64,000 nucleotides of DNA from an uncultured Bacteroidales bacterium (GCA_947175635.1 CAMWNM010000004.1:34131-98130); one strand, 5' to 3'; counted from the stretch's first letter, positions 53,924 through 63,800 are shown. Notes: a model not told the origin generated them from the letters alone. Translations and numbers: made by a program.

Positions 53924-55630
53924 ATGAAAAACCTCGATTTTCAACCCAAATTATTCTCTTTGCTCAAGAACTACGACAGAAGCCGCTTCATGGCCGATTT
54001 GATGGCCGGCATCATCGTGGGCATCGTGGCCTTGCCGCTTGCCATCGCTTTCGGTATCGCATCGGGCGTGAGTCCTGAAAAAGGTATCATCACCGCCATC
54101 GTAGCCGGATTCATCATCTCCTTTCTGGGCGGCAGCAAGGTGCAGATCGGCGGCCCTACGGGCGCTTTCATCGTTATCATCTACGGTATCATCCAGCAAT
54201 ACGGCATCGAGGGGCTCACGGTGGCCACACTGATGGCAGGAGTGCTGTTGATACTGTTAGGGGTGTTCAAGCTCGGCACCGTCATCAAGTTCATTCCCTA
54301 CCCCATCATCGTGGGCTTTACCGCCGGTATCGCCGTTACCATTTTCACCACGCAGATAGCCGATATTTTCGGACTGGACTTTCAGGGCGAGAAAGTGCCG
54401 GGCGACTTTGTGGGCAAATGGATCCTCTACTTCAAATACTTCGGCAGCGTGAATTGGTGGAACGTGATCGTGAGCGTGGTCAGCGTGTTCATCATTGCCC
54501 TTACACCGAAATTGCTCAAGAAGATTCCCGGCTCGCTCATCGCCATCATCGTGGTAACCGTCGGAGTGTATTTCCTCAGGGCTTACGCGGGCATCACCTG
54601 CATCGACACCATCGGCGACCGCTTTACCATCGCCGCCGAACTGCCTGCGGCCACGATTCCTTCGTTGGATTGGGCAGCTATCAAGAACCTCTTTCCCGTG
54701 GCGATCACAATTGCCGTGCTGGGGGCGATCGAAAGCCTGCTTTCGGCCACCGTGGCCGACGGGGTTATCGGCGACCGGCACAACTCCAACACAGAATTGA
54801 TTGCCCAGGGGATTGCCAATATGGTTACTCCGCTCTTCGGCGGTATTCCGGCCACCGGCGCCATCGCCCGAACCATGACCAATATCAACAACGGCGGGAA
54901 AACGCCTGTTGCAGGCATCATCCATGCAGTGGTATTGCTGTTGATTCTGCTTTTCCTGATGCCGCTGGCCAAATACATTCCCATGGCCTGCCTGGCGGGC
55001 GTGCTGGTGGTGGTGTCGTATAACATGAGCGGATGGAGAACTTTCAAGGCCCTGATGAAAAACCCCGGAAGCGATGTGGCGGTGCTGCTCATCACCTTTT
55101 TCCTCACCGTTATCTTCGACCTTACGGTTGCCATCGAAGTAGGCCTGGTGATTGCCTGCGTGCTGTTTATCAAACGTGTGATGGAGACCACGCAGATTTC
55201 GGTCATCAAGAACGAACTCGACCCCAGCAACGAATCCGATCTGGTGATGCATGAAGAACACCTGAGCATTCCCGACGGCGTGGAAGTGTATGAGATTAAC
55301 GGACCTTATTTCTTCGGCATCGCCACCCGTTTCGAGGAAACGATGAACCAGCTCGGCGACCGCCCCAGGATTCGGATTATCCGGATGCGGCGCGTGCCTT
55401 TCATCGACTCCTCGGGTTTGCACAATCTGGAATCGCTCTGCCACATGTCGCATCAGAACGGTATCCGCATCATTCTCTCGGGCGTAAGCGAAAAGGTTCA
55501 CGAAACGCTCTCCAAATCGGGATTTTTCAGTATTGTGGGCAGCGAAAACGTCTGCGCCAACATCAACCTTGCCTTGGAACGCTCGCGCAAGATGCTGGAG
55601 GAACTGGACGGGACGGGAAACGCCGGTTAA
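53924..55630 (+). CDS. SulP-family inorganic anion transporter
   Basis: A 568-residue membrane transporter (SLC26/SulP). About a dozen membrane segments start with LMAGIIVGIVALPLAIAFGIASGVSPEKGI, the family signature, followed by GGSKVQIGGPTGAFIVI. A C-terminal cytosolic STAS domain (VEVYEINGPYFFGIATRFEE ... RRVPFIDSSGLHNLE) has the Ser characteristic of the fold. Substrates in the family include sulfate, bicarbonate and other anions; which one applies here cannot be read. The start ATG 53924 sits behind an exact promoter. The glycosyltransferase gene follows after 86 bp. Confidence 0.93.
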   Translation: MKNLDFQPKLFSLLKNYDRSRFMADLMAGIIVGIVALPLAIAFGIASGVSPEKGIITAIVAGFIISFLGGSKVQIGGPTGAFIVIIYGIIQQYGIEGLTVATLMAGVLLILLGVFKLGTVIKFIPYPIIVGFTAGIAVTIFTTQIADIFGLDFQGEKVPGDFVGKWILYFKYFGSVNWWNVIVSVVSVFIIALTPKLLKKIPGSLIAIIVVTVGVYFLRAYAGITCIDTIGDRFTIAAELPAATIPSLDWAAIKNLFPVAITIAVLGAIESLLSATVADGVIGDRHNSNTELIAQGIANMVTPLFGGIPATGAIARTMTNINNGGKTPVAGIIHAVVLLLILLFLMPLAKYIPMACLAGVLVVVSYNMSGWRTFKALMKNPGSDVAVLLITFFLTVIFDLTVAIEVGLVIACVLFIKRVMETTQISVIKNELDPSNESDLVMHEEHLSIPDGVEVYEINGPYFFGIATRFEETMNQLGDRPRIRIIRMRRVPFIDSSGLHNLESLCHMSHQNGIRIILSGVSEKVHETLSKSGFFSIVGSENVCANINLALERSRKMLEELDGTGNAG

Positions 55631-55716
55631 AGACCGTAACCAAACCAACCGATAGCGAACGATATCCTCCTCGAAAAATTGTAGTATATTCGCAAAACGA
55701 ACTCAATTTCAAGAAA

Positions 55717-56523
55717 ATGAGCGTAAATAAAGACAAGCAAAGACGAGAGGTTGTCGTATCCCTCACTTCCTTTCCGGCCGCCATATCCTACGCGACAGGC
55801 GCTGTCAAGTCTGTTCTTGCCGGTTCCGTGTTGCCCGACAAGGTGGTGCTTTATCTCACGTTCTCCCAATTTGATTCCGAAGGTATTCCCATTCCTGAAG
55901 CCTTGACCGAGCTGGCCAAAGGGAATCCATTGTTCGAAATACGCAACTACGACCCGGATATCCGCTCGTACCGAAAACTTGTTCCCGCCCTGCGGGACTT
56001 TCCCGAGGCCGTCATCGTAACCGTTGACGATGACGTGGACTATCATCCGCATATGCTGCGCGACCTGTTGCGTCTGCATGAAAGGTTTCCCGAGGCCATC
56101 ATCGCGCATAGAGCCAAACGGGTGTTGGCGGAGAAGCCTTATCGAAAATGGCCGAAGTTCAGATGGTATCACTTTTTTCCCAAAAAAATCCAGCTTGGTT
56201 TCGACTGCATTCAGACCGGCTGTGCCGGTGTGCTTTACCCACCCCATTCGCTGAAGAAGGAAATGATGGAGGTTGCGCTCTTTACACAATTGGCACCTAC
56301 CGCCGATGACTTTTGGTTCTGGGCGGCCGCAGTGGTGAACGGCACCAAAATTCTTCCCGTACCTTTCGGGCCGCACAACAAGCCGCGAGGATTGGGGAAA
56401 CCGCGCGAACTTTCGCTTAAAACGGTTAACTTCAAAGCGGGAAAAGACCGCAACGATGCCGCTTTCCATGCCATACTCGACAAATACCCGCTTATCAGAC
56501 AACGAATTGACGATGGAAAATAA
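55717..56523 (+). CDS. Putative glycosyltransferase upstream of Stealth genes
   Basis: A 268-residue soluble protein with the start of a GT-A-like fold (VVVSLTSFPAAISYATGAVKSVLAGSVLPDKVVLYL) and an acidic metal-binding cluster (VIVTVDDDVDYHPHML). A later QTGCAGVLYPPHSL and PTADDFWFWAAAV resemble acceptor-side motifs of small bacterial glycosyltransferases. It has no signal peptide or membrane span. Its stop overlaps the start of the first Stealth gene by 11 nt, so the two are probably coupled and act on the same glycan. A weak TATATTCG box lies upstream. The exact family is uncertain. Confidence 0.72.
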   Translation: MSVNKDKQRREVVVSLTSFPAAISYATGAVKSVLAGSVLPDKVVLYLTFSQFDSEGIPIPEALTELAKGNPLFEIRNYDPDIRSYRKLVPALRDFPEAVIVTVDDDVDYHPHMLRDLLRLHERFPEAIIAHRAKRVLAEKPYRKWPKFRWYHFFPKKIQLGFDCIQTGCAGVLYPPHSLKKEMMEVALFTQLAPTADDFWFWAAAVVNGTKILPVPFGPHNKPRGLGKPRELSLKTVNFKAGKDRNDAAFHAILDKYPLIRQRIDDGK

Positions 56524-57469
56524 AACCCGACCGACCGAAATAGATCTGGTGTATCTGTGGGTTAACGGCAATGATCCGCAGTGGCGGGCCAAACATGATG
56601 CCGTTACAGGCAGGACCCAAATCCAGAAATCCCTGGATGGAAAAGGCCGCTATGCTGAAAACGGGGAATTGAAATACAGTCTGCGTTCCATTGAAATGTA
56701 CGCGCCGTGGATCCGTAAGATCTTTATCGTTACCGACAACCAGCGGCCTGAATGGCTGGACACTTCCCATCCCAAGATACAGATTGTGGATCACACGGAA
56801 ATCATGCCAAAGGAAAGTCTGCCCTGTTTCAATTCCTCCGTAATCGAACACTTCCTTCCCCGCATTCCCGGTTTGGCCGAACACTTCTTGTTTGCCAACG
56901 ACGATATGCTGCTGAACCGCCCGGTTACACCCTCGACTTTCTTTGCCCCGGACGGGCTTCCCATTATCCGTTTCCATTACAAGCCTTGCAGAAAACTGTC
57001 CTTATGGTTCAGGAAAAATTTCCTGAAAAGAAAGAAACTGGGCAACTACAACCAGATTATCAAAAACGCCGCGGATCTGGTGGAAAAGAAATACGGCATC
57101 TACTTCGGCAGCCGCTCGCACCATAACATAGACGCTTACCTGAAGAGCGACTACGCGCATACAGGCGAAATTTTCAAGGAAGCGCTTGCGCCGACTTTTC
57201 CCCACCATATACGTCATGACGAGGATATACAACGCCACCTTTATTCCTACTGCGCCCTCGCCGAAAAACGGGCGCATCTGCACTATGTAACCCGCAAGAC
57301 CTCGTTCCGGCTCCAGATCCACGAAGCACATCTCTACAGCAAGCTGGAAAGATACAACCCTACGTTTTTGTGCATGAACGACTCTCAGTTTGCCAACGAT
57401 GACGACCGTTTGCGATCCGCCGGATACTTAAAGAAACGATTTCCCCGCAAATCCCAGTTCGAGAAATAA
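56513..57469 (+). CDS. Stealth-family capsule-type phosphotransferase (copy A)
   Basis: A 318-residue protein with the Stealth regions in order: CR1 IDLVYLWVNGNDPQW, CR2 LKYSLRSIEMYAPWIRKIFIVTDNQRPEW through FLFANDDMLLNRPV, CR3 around SRSHHNIDAYLKSDY, and CR4 around FLCMNDSQF. Stealth proteins are D-hexose-1-phosphoryl transferases that link sugars by phosphodiesters in capsules (for example in meningococcal serogroup A) and are related to the human GlcNAc-1-phosphotransferase GNPTAB. The start ATG 56513 is the one matching copy B. Copy B follows 4 bp after the stop. Donor and acceptor sugars cannot be read from the sequence. Confidence 0.92.
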   Translation: MENKTRPTEIDLVYLWVNGNDPQWRAKHDAVTGRTQIQKSLDGKGRYAENGELKYSLRSIEMYAPWIRKIFIVTDNQRPEWLDTSHPKIQIVDHTEIMPKESLPCFNSSVIEHFLPRIPGLAEHFLFANDDMLLNRPVTPSTFFAPDGLPIIRFHYKPCRKLSLWFRKNFLKRKKLGNYNQIIKNAADLVEKKYGIYFGSRSHHNIDAYLKSDYAHTGEIFKEALAPTFPHHIRHDEDIQRHLYSYCALAEKRAHLHYVTRKTSFRLQIHEAHLYSKLERYNPTFLCMNDSQFANDDDRLRSAGYLKKRFPRKSQFEK

Positions 57470-57473
57470 AAAG

Positions 57474-58430
57474 ATGGACAATACGACAAAATCGACAGAT
57501 ATAGACTTGGTTTACCTTTGGGTAAACGGCAACGATCCGAAGTGGCGTGCCAAACGCAACGCCGTTATCGGAAAGACCGAAGAGGGGTCGGCCGTAAACT
57601 GCGAAGGCCGCTATGCAGACAATGATGAACTGAAATACAGTCTGCGCGCCGTGGAAATGTACGCGCCGTGGGTCCGTAAGATTTTCATCGTTACCGACAA
57701 CCAGCGGCCCGAATGGCTGGACACCTCCCATCCCAAAATACAGATTGTTGACCATACGGAGATCTTGCCGCCGCAAAGCCTGCCGTCTTTCAACGCCACG
57801 GTAATCGAACACTTCCTCTACCGTATTCCGGGGCTGGCGGAACATTTCCTGTTTGCCAACGATGATATGTTCATCAACCGACCGGTTACAGGCGCCGATT
57901 TTTTCGGAGCCGACGGCCTTCCCATCATACGGTTCAACCGCCGCCGCTTCCGCAGACTCACCTTGTTCTTGAAAGAAAAGGTGTTAAAAAAAGGCATGAG
58001 CAACTACAACCGGATCATTCAAAACGCGGCACGACTGGTGGAAGCAAGATTCGGCATCTATTTCGGAAGCAAGACGCACCACAATATCGACGCTTACCTA
58101 CGAAGCGATTATCAACATACCTACGAGAAAATCTTCAAGGACGATATCGAACCGACCCTTGTCAACCACATTCGCAGCGACAACGACATACAGCGCAACC
58201 TATACGCTTATGTGGCGATAGTGCGGAAAAGGGCGCACCTGCATTATGTTTCGCAACGAACATCGTTCAGGTTCCACATCGACAACCCCAAGCACTATCG
58301 GAAATTGGAGAAATTCAATCCGATGCTTTTCTGTATGAACGATTCCCAATATGCCAATCAAGCAGACAGGGAACATGTAACCGAATACCTCAGGCAACGG
58401 TTTCCGGAAAAATCAAAATTCGAGAAATAA
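57474..58430 (+). CDS. Stealth-family capsule-type phosphotransferase (copy B)
   Basis: A 318-residue paralogue of copy A with the same length and motifs: CR1 IDLVYLWVNGNDPKW, CR2 FIVTDNQRPEWLDTSHPKIQIVDHTEI and FLFANDDMFINRPV, CR3 SKTHHNIDAYLRSDY, CR4 LFCMNDSQYAN. By eye about two thirds of residues match copy A, and long DNA stretches in CR2 are nearly identical, so this is a tandem duplication. The differences gather in the segment after CR1 (residues ~30-45) and around residues 150-180, which may determine the acceptor. The stop is 3 bp from the convergent GT92 stop. Confidence 0.92.
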   Translation: MDNTTKSTDIDLVYLWVNGNDPKWRAKRNAVIGKTEEGSAVNCEGRYADNDELKYSLRAVEMYAPWVRKIFIVTDNQRPEWLDTSHPKIQIVDHTEILPPQSLPSFNATVIEHFLYRIPGLAEHFLFANDDMFINRPVTGADFFGADGLPIIRFNRRRFRRLTLFLKEKVLKKGMSNYNRIIQNAARLVEARFGIYFGSKTHHNIDAYLRSDYQHTYEKIFKDDIEPTLVNHIRSDNDIQRNLYAYVAIVRKRAHLHYVSQRTSFRFHIDNPKHYRKLEKFNPMLFCMNDSQYANQADREHVTEYLRQRFPEKSKFEK

Positions 58431-58433
58431 GCG

Positions 58434-59312
58434 CTACCGCGCCTCAATGTCATTGAGGTCGTAGCGGTCGAAATACGCCGACGGCACGGTCTTTTGCGTG
58501 CCGCTCGCCCTGCCGCGGTTCTGTTTTTCCAGAAACTCTTCCCGCGACCTTACCGCATAATGATTGATCCGTATCACATCTTGTTGCGGTTCGCGTTCAC
58601 GAAAATGCCTCCGGATAGGATTTCCGTGAGAATCGGCCGCATGGCCGGATATACGCGCCACTTCGTGGCATCCTATCATGGAGAATACCCGACGGGGATC
58701 AACGATGCTCTTGACATGACGGTTCAAGGGATGGGCCGGTTCGGAATGATACCGGAAGCGTGCCATCACCGGAGCATCGGACTTCTTGACCGCCCCGCCG
58801 CTGCCATAAATCAGCCAATTGATTTCCACAGCCGGAACATGCTCAAAACGATGGAGAAACATCGGTATCGAACTGTCTTGTACCGGAACGACAAACTCAT
58901 CGAGATCGATGAATGCCAGCCACCGCGTATCGAAACGATAATTCTCCAGACAATCATCGTAAGCGGCCAGCTGCCTGCGGTATCCGGGGAAATAGCGGTA
59001 TTCCACCAAACCCGAGGCGATATAAGGCTCCAGCACCTGACGGGTGCAATCGGTACTTTCATTGTCGTAGATATAGAACTTCTCCACCCCCATGCCGCGA
59101 TGCCACTCGAGCCATTCCTTGAAATAGGGCCCCTCGTCTTTGGCAATGGCGCAGACAGCCAGATAATATCTGGGCGAACCGGTATTTTTCCGGATCCTCC
59201 GCCTTAACTTCAAAGCGTTGAACACGCCGTAGCGCAAGATGCCACGCCATCTGTTCCGCGCCATCTTGCAGGGAATCATTCCCGCTATTATCTCCGCGGC
59301 CACCTTGTTCAT
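58434..59312 (-). CDS. Glycosyltransferase family 92-like protein
   Basis: A 292-residue protein with the GT92/DUF23 pattern: YYLAVCAIAKDEGPYFKEWLEWHRGMGVEKFYIYDNESTD, then the metal-binding FIDLDEFVVP and INWLIYGSGG, and a late INHYAVRSREEFLEK with conserved His. Family members transfer galactose or similar sugars. The ATG shares four bases with the stop of the upstream Stealth gene (ATGA), showing translational coupling. It probably acts on the same glycan as that Stealth protein (inference). Confidence 0.87.
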   Translation of the reverse strand: MNKVAAEIIAGMIPCKMARNRWRGILRYGVFNALKLRRRIRKNTGSPRYYLAVCAIAKDEGPYFKEWLEWHRGMGVEKFYIYDNESTDCTRQVLEPYIASGLVEYRYFPGYRRQLAAYDDCLENYRFDTRWLAFIDLDEFVVPVQDSSIPMFLHRFEHVPAVEINWLIYGSGGAVKKSDAPVMARFRYHSEPAHPLNRHVKSIVDPRRVFSMIGCHEVARISGHAADSHGNPIRRHFREREPQQDVIRINHYAVRSREEFLEKQNRGRASGTQKTVPSAYFDRYDLNDIEAR

Positions 59313-60301
59313 CTTTCAAAACTTGATTTTGCAGGTAAGATATGGTCGAATGCCGCCTTAAGGCTTTCCATCACCTGTTCGTAATGGCGGATATGCACGT
59401 TATCGTTGAGACATATCAATTTGTAGGACTGGTCGTGTATCGCCTTGACAGCCTTTTTCGACTTGATCATGAGCGGGAACATCTTGGTGTCGGCATAGGT
59501 GTTGTAAGGCGCGAAATCGCCTTTGCAGATCTGCCAGGTGCGGAACAATTCCGGCGTGTAATCGGTTACAGCGCGGAATCGGTTGGCGGAGGTTTCGGTC
59601 AGTTCTTTTTCGGCCACCGCCCAAACTTCCTCAAAAGTACGCTTCAGATACGGCTGGGCATTATGGGGCGTACGGAGCGTGATGAACTTCCCGTACGGTT
59701 GAAGGATATAATTCCAACGCGCCCTTGCACCGTAACTTTTATCAAACCATTTGTCGCGGAAACGCGCCATCACTTCCTTTTTGTTGAAATGCCGGTTGAT
59801 TACGCGCAGGTTGTTCTTGATTCTCTTATACCATTGAGACCAAGCCGGATTATATTGAAAAGCCGCTATATCGCAAGGCAACCCGTTCTTAAAGAAACGA
59901 GCCGGACTTATGGCATCGGTAATATAAAAATCATCGTTGAAATAAACGAAATGTTCCGCCAACCCCGGAATCTTATGCATATACCGTTCGATTACCACAG
60001 AATTATAGGTAGGCAGGAATTGCAACGGAATAAAATCCCGATGATCCACCAGATTGATTTTGGGATTCGACGCATCCAGCCACTCGGGCTTCTGCCCGCA
60101 GGTAACAAAATGAATCTTGCGGACCCAGGGGGCGAACTTCTCCACGCCGCGGAACCAATATTTCAAGAATCCGTAATCCCGGAATCGGGCATGGCTAACA
60201 CCGTTTTTCTCATTCTTCTTCTCTCCGGCGTATCGGGCAAACTCTTCTTTCCATTCGGGGGTATCCATATCCACCCAGGTAACGATGAAGTCAATGTCCA
60301 T
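59309..60301 (-). CDS. Stealth-family phosphotransferase, divergent copy C
   Basis: A 330-residue Stealth protein. CR1 is the variant IDFIVTWVDMDTPEW. CR2 shows FRDYGFLKYWFRGVEKFAPWVRKIHFVTCGQKPEWLDASNPKINLVDH and GLAEHFVYFNDDFYI. CR3 is around TPHNAQPYLKRTFEEVW and CR4 around YKLICLNDN. It is only distantly similar to copies A and B, so it was not produced by the same duplication. It has its own exact promoter and is coupled to the GT92 gene. A role in making a phosphodiester-linked surface sugar is inferred from the family. Confidence 0.92.
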   Translation of the reverse strand: MDIDFIVTWVDMDTPEWKEEFARYAGEKKNEKNGVSHARFRDYGFLKYWFRGVEKFAPWVRKIHFVTCGQKPEWLDASNPKINLVDHRDFIPLQFLPTYNSVVIERYMHKIPGLAEHFVYFNDDFYITDAISPARFFKNGLPCDIAAFQYNPAWSQWYKRIKNNLRVINRHFNKKEVMARFRDKWFDKSYGARARWNYILQPYGKFITLRTPHNAQPYLKRTFEEVWAVAEKELTETSANRFRAVTDYTPELFRTWQICKGDFAPYNTYADTKMFPLMIKSKKAVKAIHDQSYKLICLNDNVHIRHYEQVMESLKAAFDHILPAKSSFER

Positions 60302-60324
60302 CTCTCGGTACTTTAGCGTTTCTC

Positions 60325-60355
60325 CACAAAACTAAACCTTATTTTCCGCACAAAC
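60325..60355 (-). promoter_or_regulatory. Promoter of Stealth C and GT92
   Basis: On the minus strand TTG (60355-60353), 20 nt, then TAGTTTTG (60332-60325), 23 bp before the Stealth C ATG. Confidence 0.78.
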
Positions 60356-60386
60356 AACTTTCCAAACAGACACTGCCTCCGCCAAC

Positions 60387-61064
60387 CTACCGGTATTCCA
60401 GTCCGAACACGCAGGCGAAGTTCCGGCGCAGGCAGTCGCAGACCTGTGCGAAATCCAAGGCACGGCCCAGTTCCTGCTGCATGGAGGTTACCCCTTTGTC
60501 GGTAAAGCCGCAAGGGTTTATCAGCCGGAAATAAGACAAATCGGTATTGATATTGAGCGCGAAACCGTGCATGGTAACATAGCGCGAACATTTCACGCCG
60601 ATAGCGCAGATCTTACGGGCACGGGGCGTATGCGGTTCAATCCACACGCCGGTGGCCCCCGGCAGGCGTTCACAGGCGATGCCGTATTCAGCCATGCTGC
60701 GGATAACCACTTCTTCTATCTTATCCACATAAGCCTTTACGCCCAAAGGGAATTCTTCCAGATTGAATATCGGATAGCCCACCAGCTGGCCGGGGCCGTG
60801 AAAGGTTACGTCGCCGCCTCTGTCCACATGGATAAACTCGGCGTTCTTGGCTTGCAGCAAGGCCGCCGATGCCAACATATTGCTGTCTTTGCCGCTTCGG
60901 CCCACGGTAAACACCGGATTGTGTTCCACAAACAGAAGGCGGTTGCAGCCTGTCTTTCCGGCGGCTTTGGCCTGCTTCACCTCCTCCAGCAAACTTTCCT
61001 GCAACGCCCACACCTCTCGGTAGGAACGTCTGCCCAGACTTTCAAATGTACAGGAAACCTTCAC
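60387..61064 (-). CDS. lipB: Lipoyl(octanoyl) transferase, GTG start
   Basis: A 225-residue enzyme moving octanoate from acyl-carrier protein to lipoate-dependent proteins. Motifs: FVEHNPVFTVGRSGKDSN, RGGDVTFHGPGQLVGYPI, the catalytic Lys in AIGVKCSRYVTMHGFALN and Cys in LINPCGF. The start is GTG at 61064 (MKVSCTFESLG), with no nearby ATG in frame. It follows lipA by 23 bp. The substrate GcvH is encoded in this window. Confidence 0.95.
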   Translation of the reverse strand: MKVSCTFESLGRRSYREVWALQESLLEEVKQAKAAGKTGCNRLLFVEHNPVFTVGRSGKDSNMLASAALLQAKNAEFIHVDRGGDVTFHGPGQLVGYPIFNLEEFPLGVKAYVDKIEEVVIRSMAEYGIACERLPGATGVWIEPHTPRARKICAIGVKCSRYVTMHGFALNINTDLSYFRLINPCGFTDKGVTSMQQELGRALDFAQVCDCLRRNFACVFGLEYR

Positions 61065-61087
61065 GGCAAAAGAATTTCAGAACATCG

Positions 61088-61939
61088 TTATACCGAAACA
61101 TGGCGTTCGGCATGGTAACTGGAGCGCACCAACGGACCGCTCTCCACAAACCGGAAGCCTTTTTCCTTGCCGATACGCGCGTATTCGGCAAAAGTTTCGG
61201 GCCTGACGTATTCCTGCACCTCCACGTTTTGGAGCGTGGGACGCAGGTATTGCCCTATCGTCATCACACGGCAGCCAGCCTGCAAAAGGTCGTCCATAAC
61301 GGCAAGAACCTCCTCGCGGGTTTCGCCCAAACCCAACATAATGCCGCTCTTGGCCGTGATACCGTTCCGGGCGATATGGCTTATCACCTGCAACGACCCA
61401 TCATAGGTGGCTTTACTGCGTATGGAGGGTGTAAGACGACGCACGGTTTCCATATTGTGCGAGATCACTTCCGGCTTTTCGGCCATCACTTGACCGATAA
61501 GTTCCGTCCGGCCTTGAAAATCGGGTATCAAGGCTTCCATCGTTACGGAGGGATTGAGCTTTTTAACCGCACGGATAACGGCCGCCCAATGCGCCGCACC
61601 CAAATCGGGCAAATCATCGCGATCCACCGAAGTCAGCACCACGTGTTTTATCTTGAGGCTCTTTACCGATTCCGCCACCCGTTGCGGCTCGCCGGAATCC
61701 AGAGGCAACGGTTTGCCGGAGGTAACGTTGCAGAAACGGCAGGAACGGGTACAGATATCGCCGCCTATCATGAAAGTGGCCGTACCGCAGCCCCAGCATT
61801 CGCCTTGGTTGGGACAACGGCCGCTGGTGCAGATCGTATGCAGCTCGTTGTTCCGGATCGTGTCCTGGACCTTGCGCGACAAATCGCCCATCGGCAACTT
61901 TATCTTGAGCCAGTCGGGCTTCTTTCGGCTGTTTTCCAT
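61088..61939 (-). CDS. lipA: Lipoyl synthase
   Basis: A 283-residue radical-SAM enzyme inserting two sulfurs into octanoyl groups. The auxiliary cluster motif CTSGRCPNQGECW, the radical-SAM CTRSCRFCNV and the C-terminal RSSYHA serine motif are all present. It begins 12 bp after the typA stop and may be co-transcribed with typA and lipB. Confidence 0.97.
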   Translation of the reverse strand: MENSRKKPDWLKIKLPMGDLSRKVQDTIRNNELHTICTSGRCPNQGECWGCGTATFMIGGDICTRSCRFCNVTSGKPLPLDSGEPQRVAESVKSLKIKHVVLTSVDRDDLPDLGAAHWAAVIRAVKKLNPSVTMEALIPDFQGRTELIGQVMAEKPEVISHNMETVRRLTPSIRSKATYDGSLQVISHIARNGITAKSGIMLGLGETREEVLAVMDDLLQAGCRVMTIGQYLRPTLQNVEVQEYVRPETFAEYARIGKEKGFRFVESGPLVRSSYHAERHVSV

Positions 61940-61951
61940 CCCCCTGCCTTT

Positions 61952-63772
61952 CTATTTTTCGGCGTTTTCGGCACGTTTTGCCTGACGCTTGCGTTCGTTT
62001 TCGTCCAAAATTATCTTGCGCAGGCGAAGATGCTGCGGGGTAATCTCGAGGTATTCGTCGGCACCGATGTATTCCATGTGTTCTTCAAGCGACATCTTGC
62101 GCGCCGGCGCAATATGGGTGGCCTCGTCGGCACCGGAAGCCCGCATGTTGGTAAGTTTCTTGCTCTTGCAAACATTCACCACCAGATCGTCGGGACGGAT
62201 ATGCTCGCCGATAACCTGACCGGCGTACACTTCTTCGTTGGGATCGATGAAGAAGACACCGCGATCCTGCAGTTTGTCGATGGCATAGGCATATGCCGTA
62301 CCGGTTTCCATCACCACCAAGGCGCCGTTGCGGCGGGAACCTATCTCTCCTTTCCAAGGGGCGTAACCGTCGAAACGGCTGGCCATCACGGCCTCGCCTT
62401 CGGTGGCGGTAAGCACGTTGTTGCGGAGCCCGATCATACCACGGGCGGGAATACTGAAAATGATATGCGTACGATCGGACTGGGCTTCTATCGACTTTAT
62501 CTCTCCTTTGCGCTGGGTGGCCATCTCGATGGCCTTACCCGAAAATTCCTCGGGAACCACAATGGTGAGTTCTTCCATCGGCTCGCACTTCTGCCCGTCT
62601 ATTTCCTTCACGATAACCTGCGGCTGGCCTACCTGCAGTTCATATCCTTCACGGCGCATGGTCTCGATAAGCACCGACAGGTGCAGGATGCCGCGTCCAT
62701 ATACCAGAAGCGAATCGGGCGAACCGGTTTCCTCCACCCTCAGGGCCAGGTTCTTCTCCAGTTCCTTGTCAAGGCGTTCACGCAAGTGACGGGAGGTTAC
62801 GTATTTGCCGTCTTTACCGTAAAAAGGCGAATTGTTGATGGTAAAGAGCATGCTCATCGTAGGCTCGTCAACCGAAATGGGTTTGAGGGCCTCCGGATTT
62901 TCAAAATCGGCTATCGTATCCCCGATCTCAAAATTTTCCAACCCCATCACCGCACATACTTCACCGGCTTCCACCGGCGTTTTAAGCTTTTCCTTACCCA
63001 AGCCTTCAAAAACGTAGAGTTCCTTGATCTTCTGCTTTTCGATCTTTCCGTCGCGTTTTACCAGACTTACATTCTGACCGGCCTGCAGGGTACCACGGGT
63101 AAGGCGGCCTACGGCGATACGGCCTATGTAGCTTGAATAATCAAGCGAGGTAATCATCATCTGGGTAGTGCCCTGGGTGATTTTGGGCGCGGGAATATGC
63201 TCGATGATCAAGTCCAGCAGATAGGTGATATCGGTGGTGGGCTTGCGCCAGTCTTCACTCATCCAACCGTTTTTGGAAGAGCCGAAAGCGGCAGGAAAAT
63301 CCAACTGTTCCTCGGTGGCCCCCAAGCTGAACATCAGGTCGAACACTTTTTCCTGCGTCAGTTCGGGATCGCAGTTGGGCTTGTCCACCTTGTTGATGAC
63401 CACAATGGGTTTCAGATTGAGCTGAAGGGCTTTCTGCAACACGAAGCGGGTCTGCGGCATAGGCCCTTCAAAGGCATCCACCACCAGCAACACGCCATCG
63501 GCCATATTGAGCACCCGTTCCACCTCACCCCCGAAATCGGCATGTCCCGGGGTGTCGATAATATTGATCTTTACACCTTTATACCGAACCGCCACATTCT
63601 TGGAGAGAATGGTGATGCCGCGTTCGCGTTCAAGGTCGTTGTTGTCCAAGATGAGTTCCTTCTTTTCCTGATTGTCCCTGAAAAGGTTGGATTGATAGAG
63701 GATTCTGTCCACCAAGGTGGTCTTTCCGTGATCGACGTGGGCGATAATGGCCACGTTCCTGATTTCTGTCAT
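61952..63772 (-). CDS. typA: Ribosome-associated GTPase TypA/BipA
   Basis: A 606-residue translational GTPase. G1 [13 protein letters not shown]2 [10 protein letters not shown]3 [16 protein letters not shown] and G4 [12 protein letters not shown] are clear, with domains II, III and V typical of BipA and the C-terminal region ([22 protein letters not shown]) complete. It is linked in other bacteria to ribosome assembly and stress. A -7 box and a 76-bp tandem repeat array lie upstream. Confidence 0.97.
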   Translation of the reverse strand: MTEIRNVAIIAHVDHGKTTLVDRILYQSNLFRDNQEKKELILDNNDLERERGITILSKNVAVRYKGVKINIIDTPGHADFGGEVERVLNMADGVLLVVDAFEGPMPQTRFVLQKALQLNLKPIVVINKVDKPNCDPELTQEKVFDLMFSLGATEEQLDFPAAFGSSKNGWMSEDWRKPTTDITYLLDLIIEHIPAPKITQGTTQMMITSLDYSSYIGRIAVGRLTRGTLQAGQNVSLVKRDGKIEKQKIKELYVFEGLGKEKLKTPVEAGEVCAVMGLENFEIGDTIADFENPEALKPISVDEPTMSMLFTINNSPFYGKDGKYVTSRHLRERLDKELEKNLALRVEETGSPDSLLVYGRGILHLSVLIETMRREGYELQVGQPQVIVKEIDGQKCEPMEELTIVVPEEFSGKAIEMATQRKGEIKSIEAQSDRTHIIFSIPARGMIGLRNNVLTATEGEAVMASRFDGYAPWKGEIGSRRNGALVVMETGTAYAYAIDKLQDRGVFFIDPNEEVYAGQVIGEHIRPDDLVVNVCKSKKLTNMRASGADEATHIAPARKMSLEEHMEYIGADEYLEITPQHLRLRKIILDENERKRQAKRAENAEK

Positions 63773-63792
63773 AGGTATTCTTTTTGCAGGTG

Positions 63793-63800
63793 CAAAAGTA
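63793..63800 (-). promoter_or_regulatory. Likely -7 box of typA
   Basis: The minus strand reads TACTTTTG 20 bp before the typA ATG. The same site in repeat copies 2 and 3 reads TACTTTTA, so only the gene-proximal copy has a full -7 box. No clear -33 TTG at 20 nt. Confidence 0.5.
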
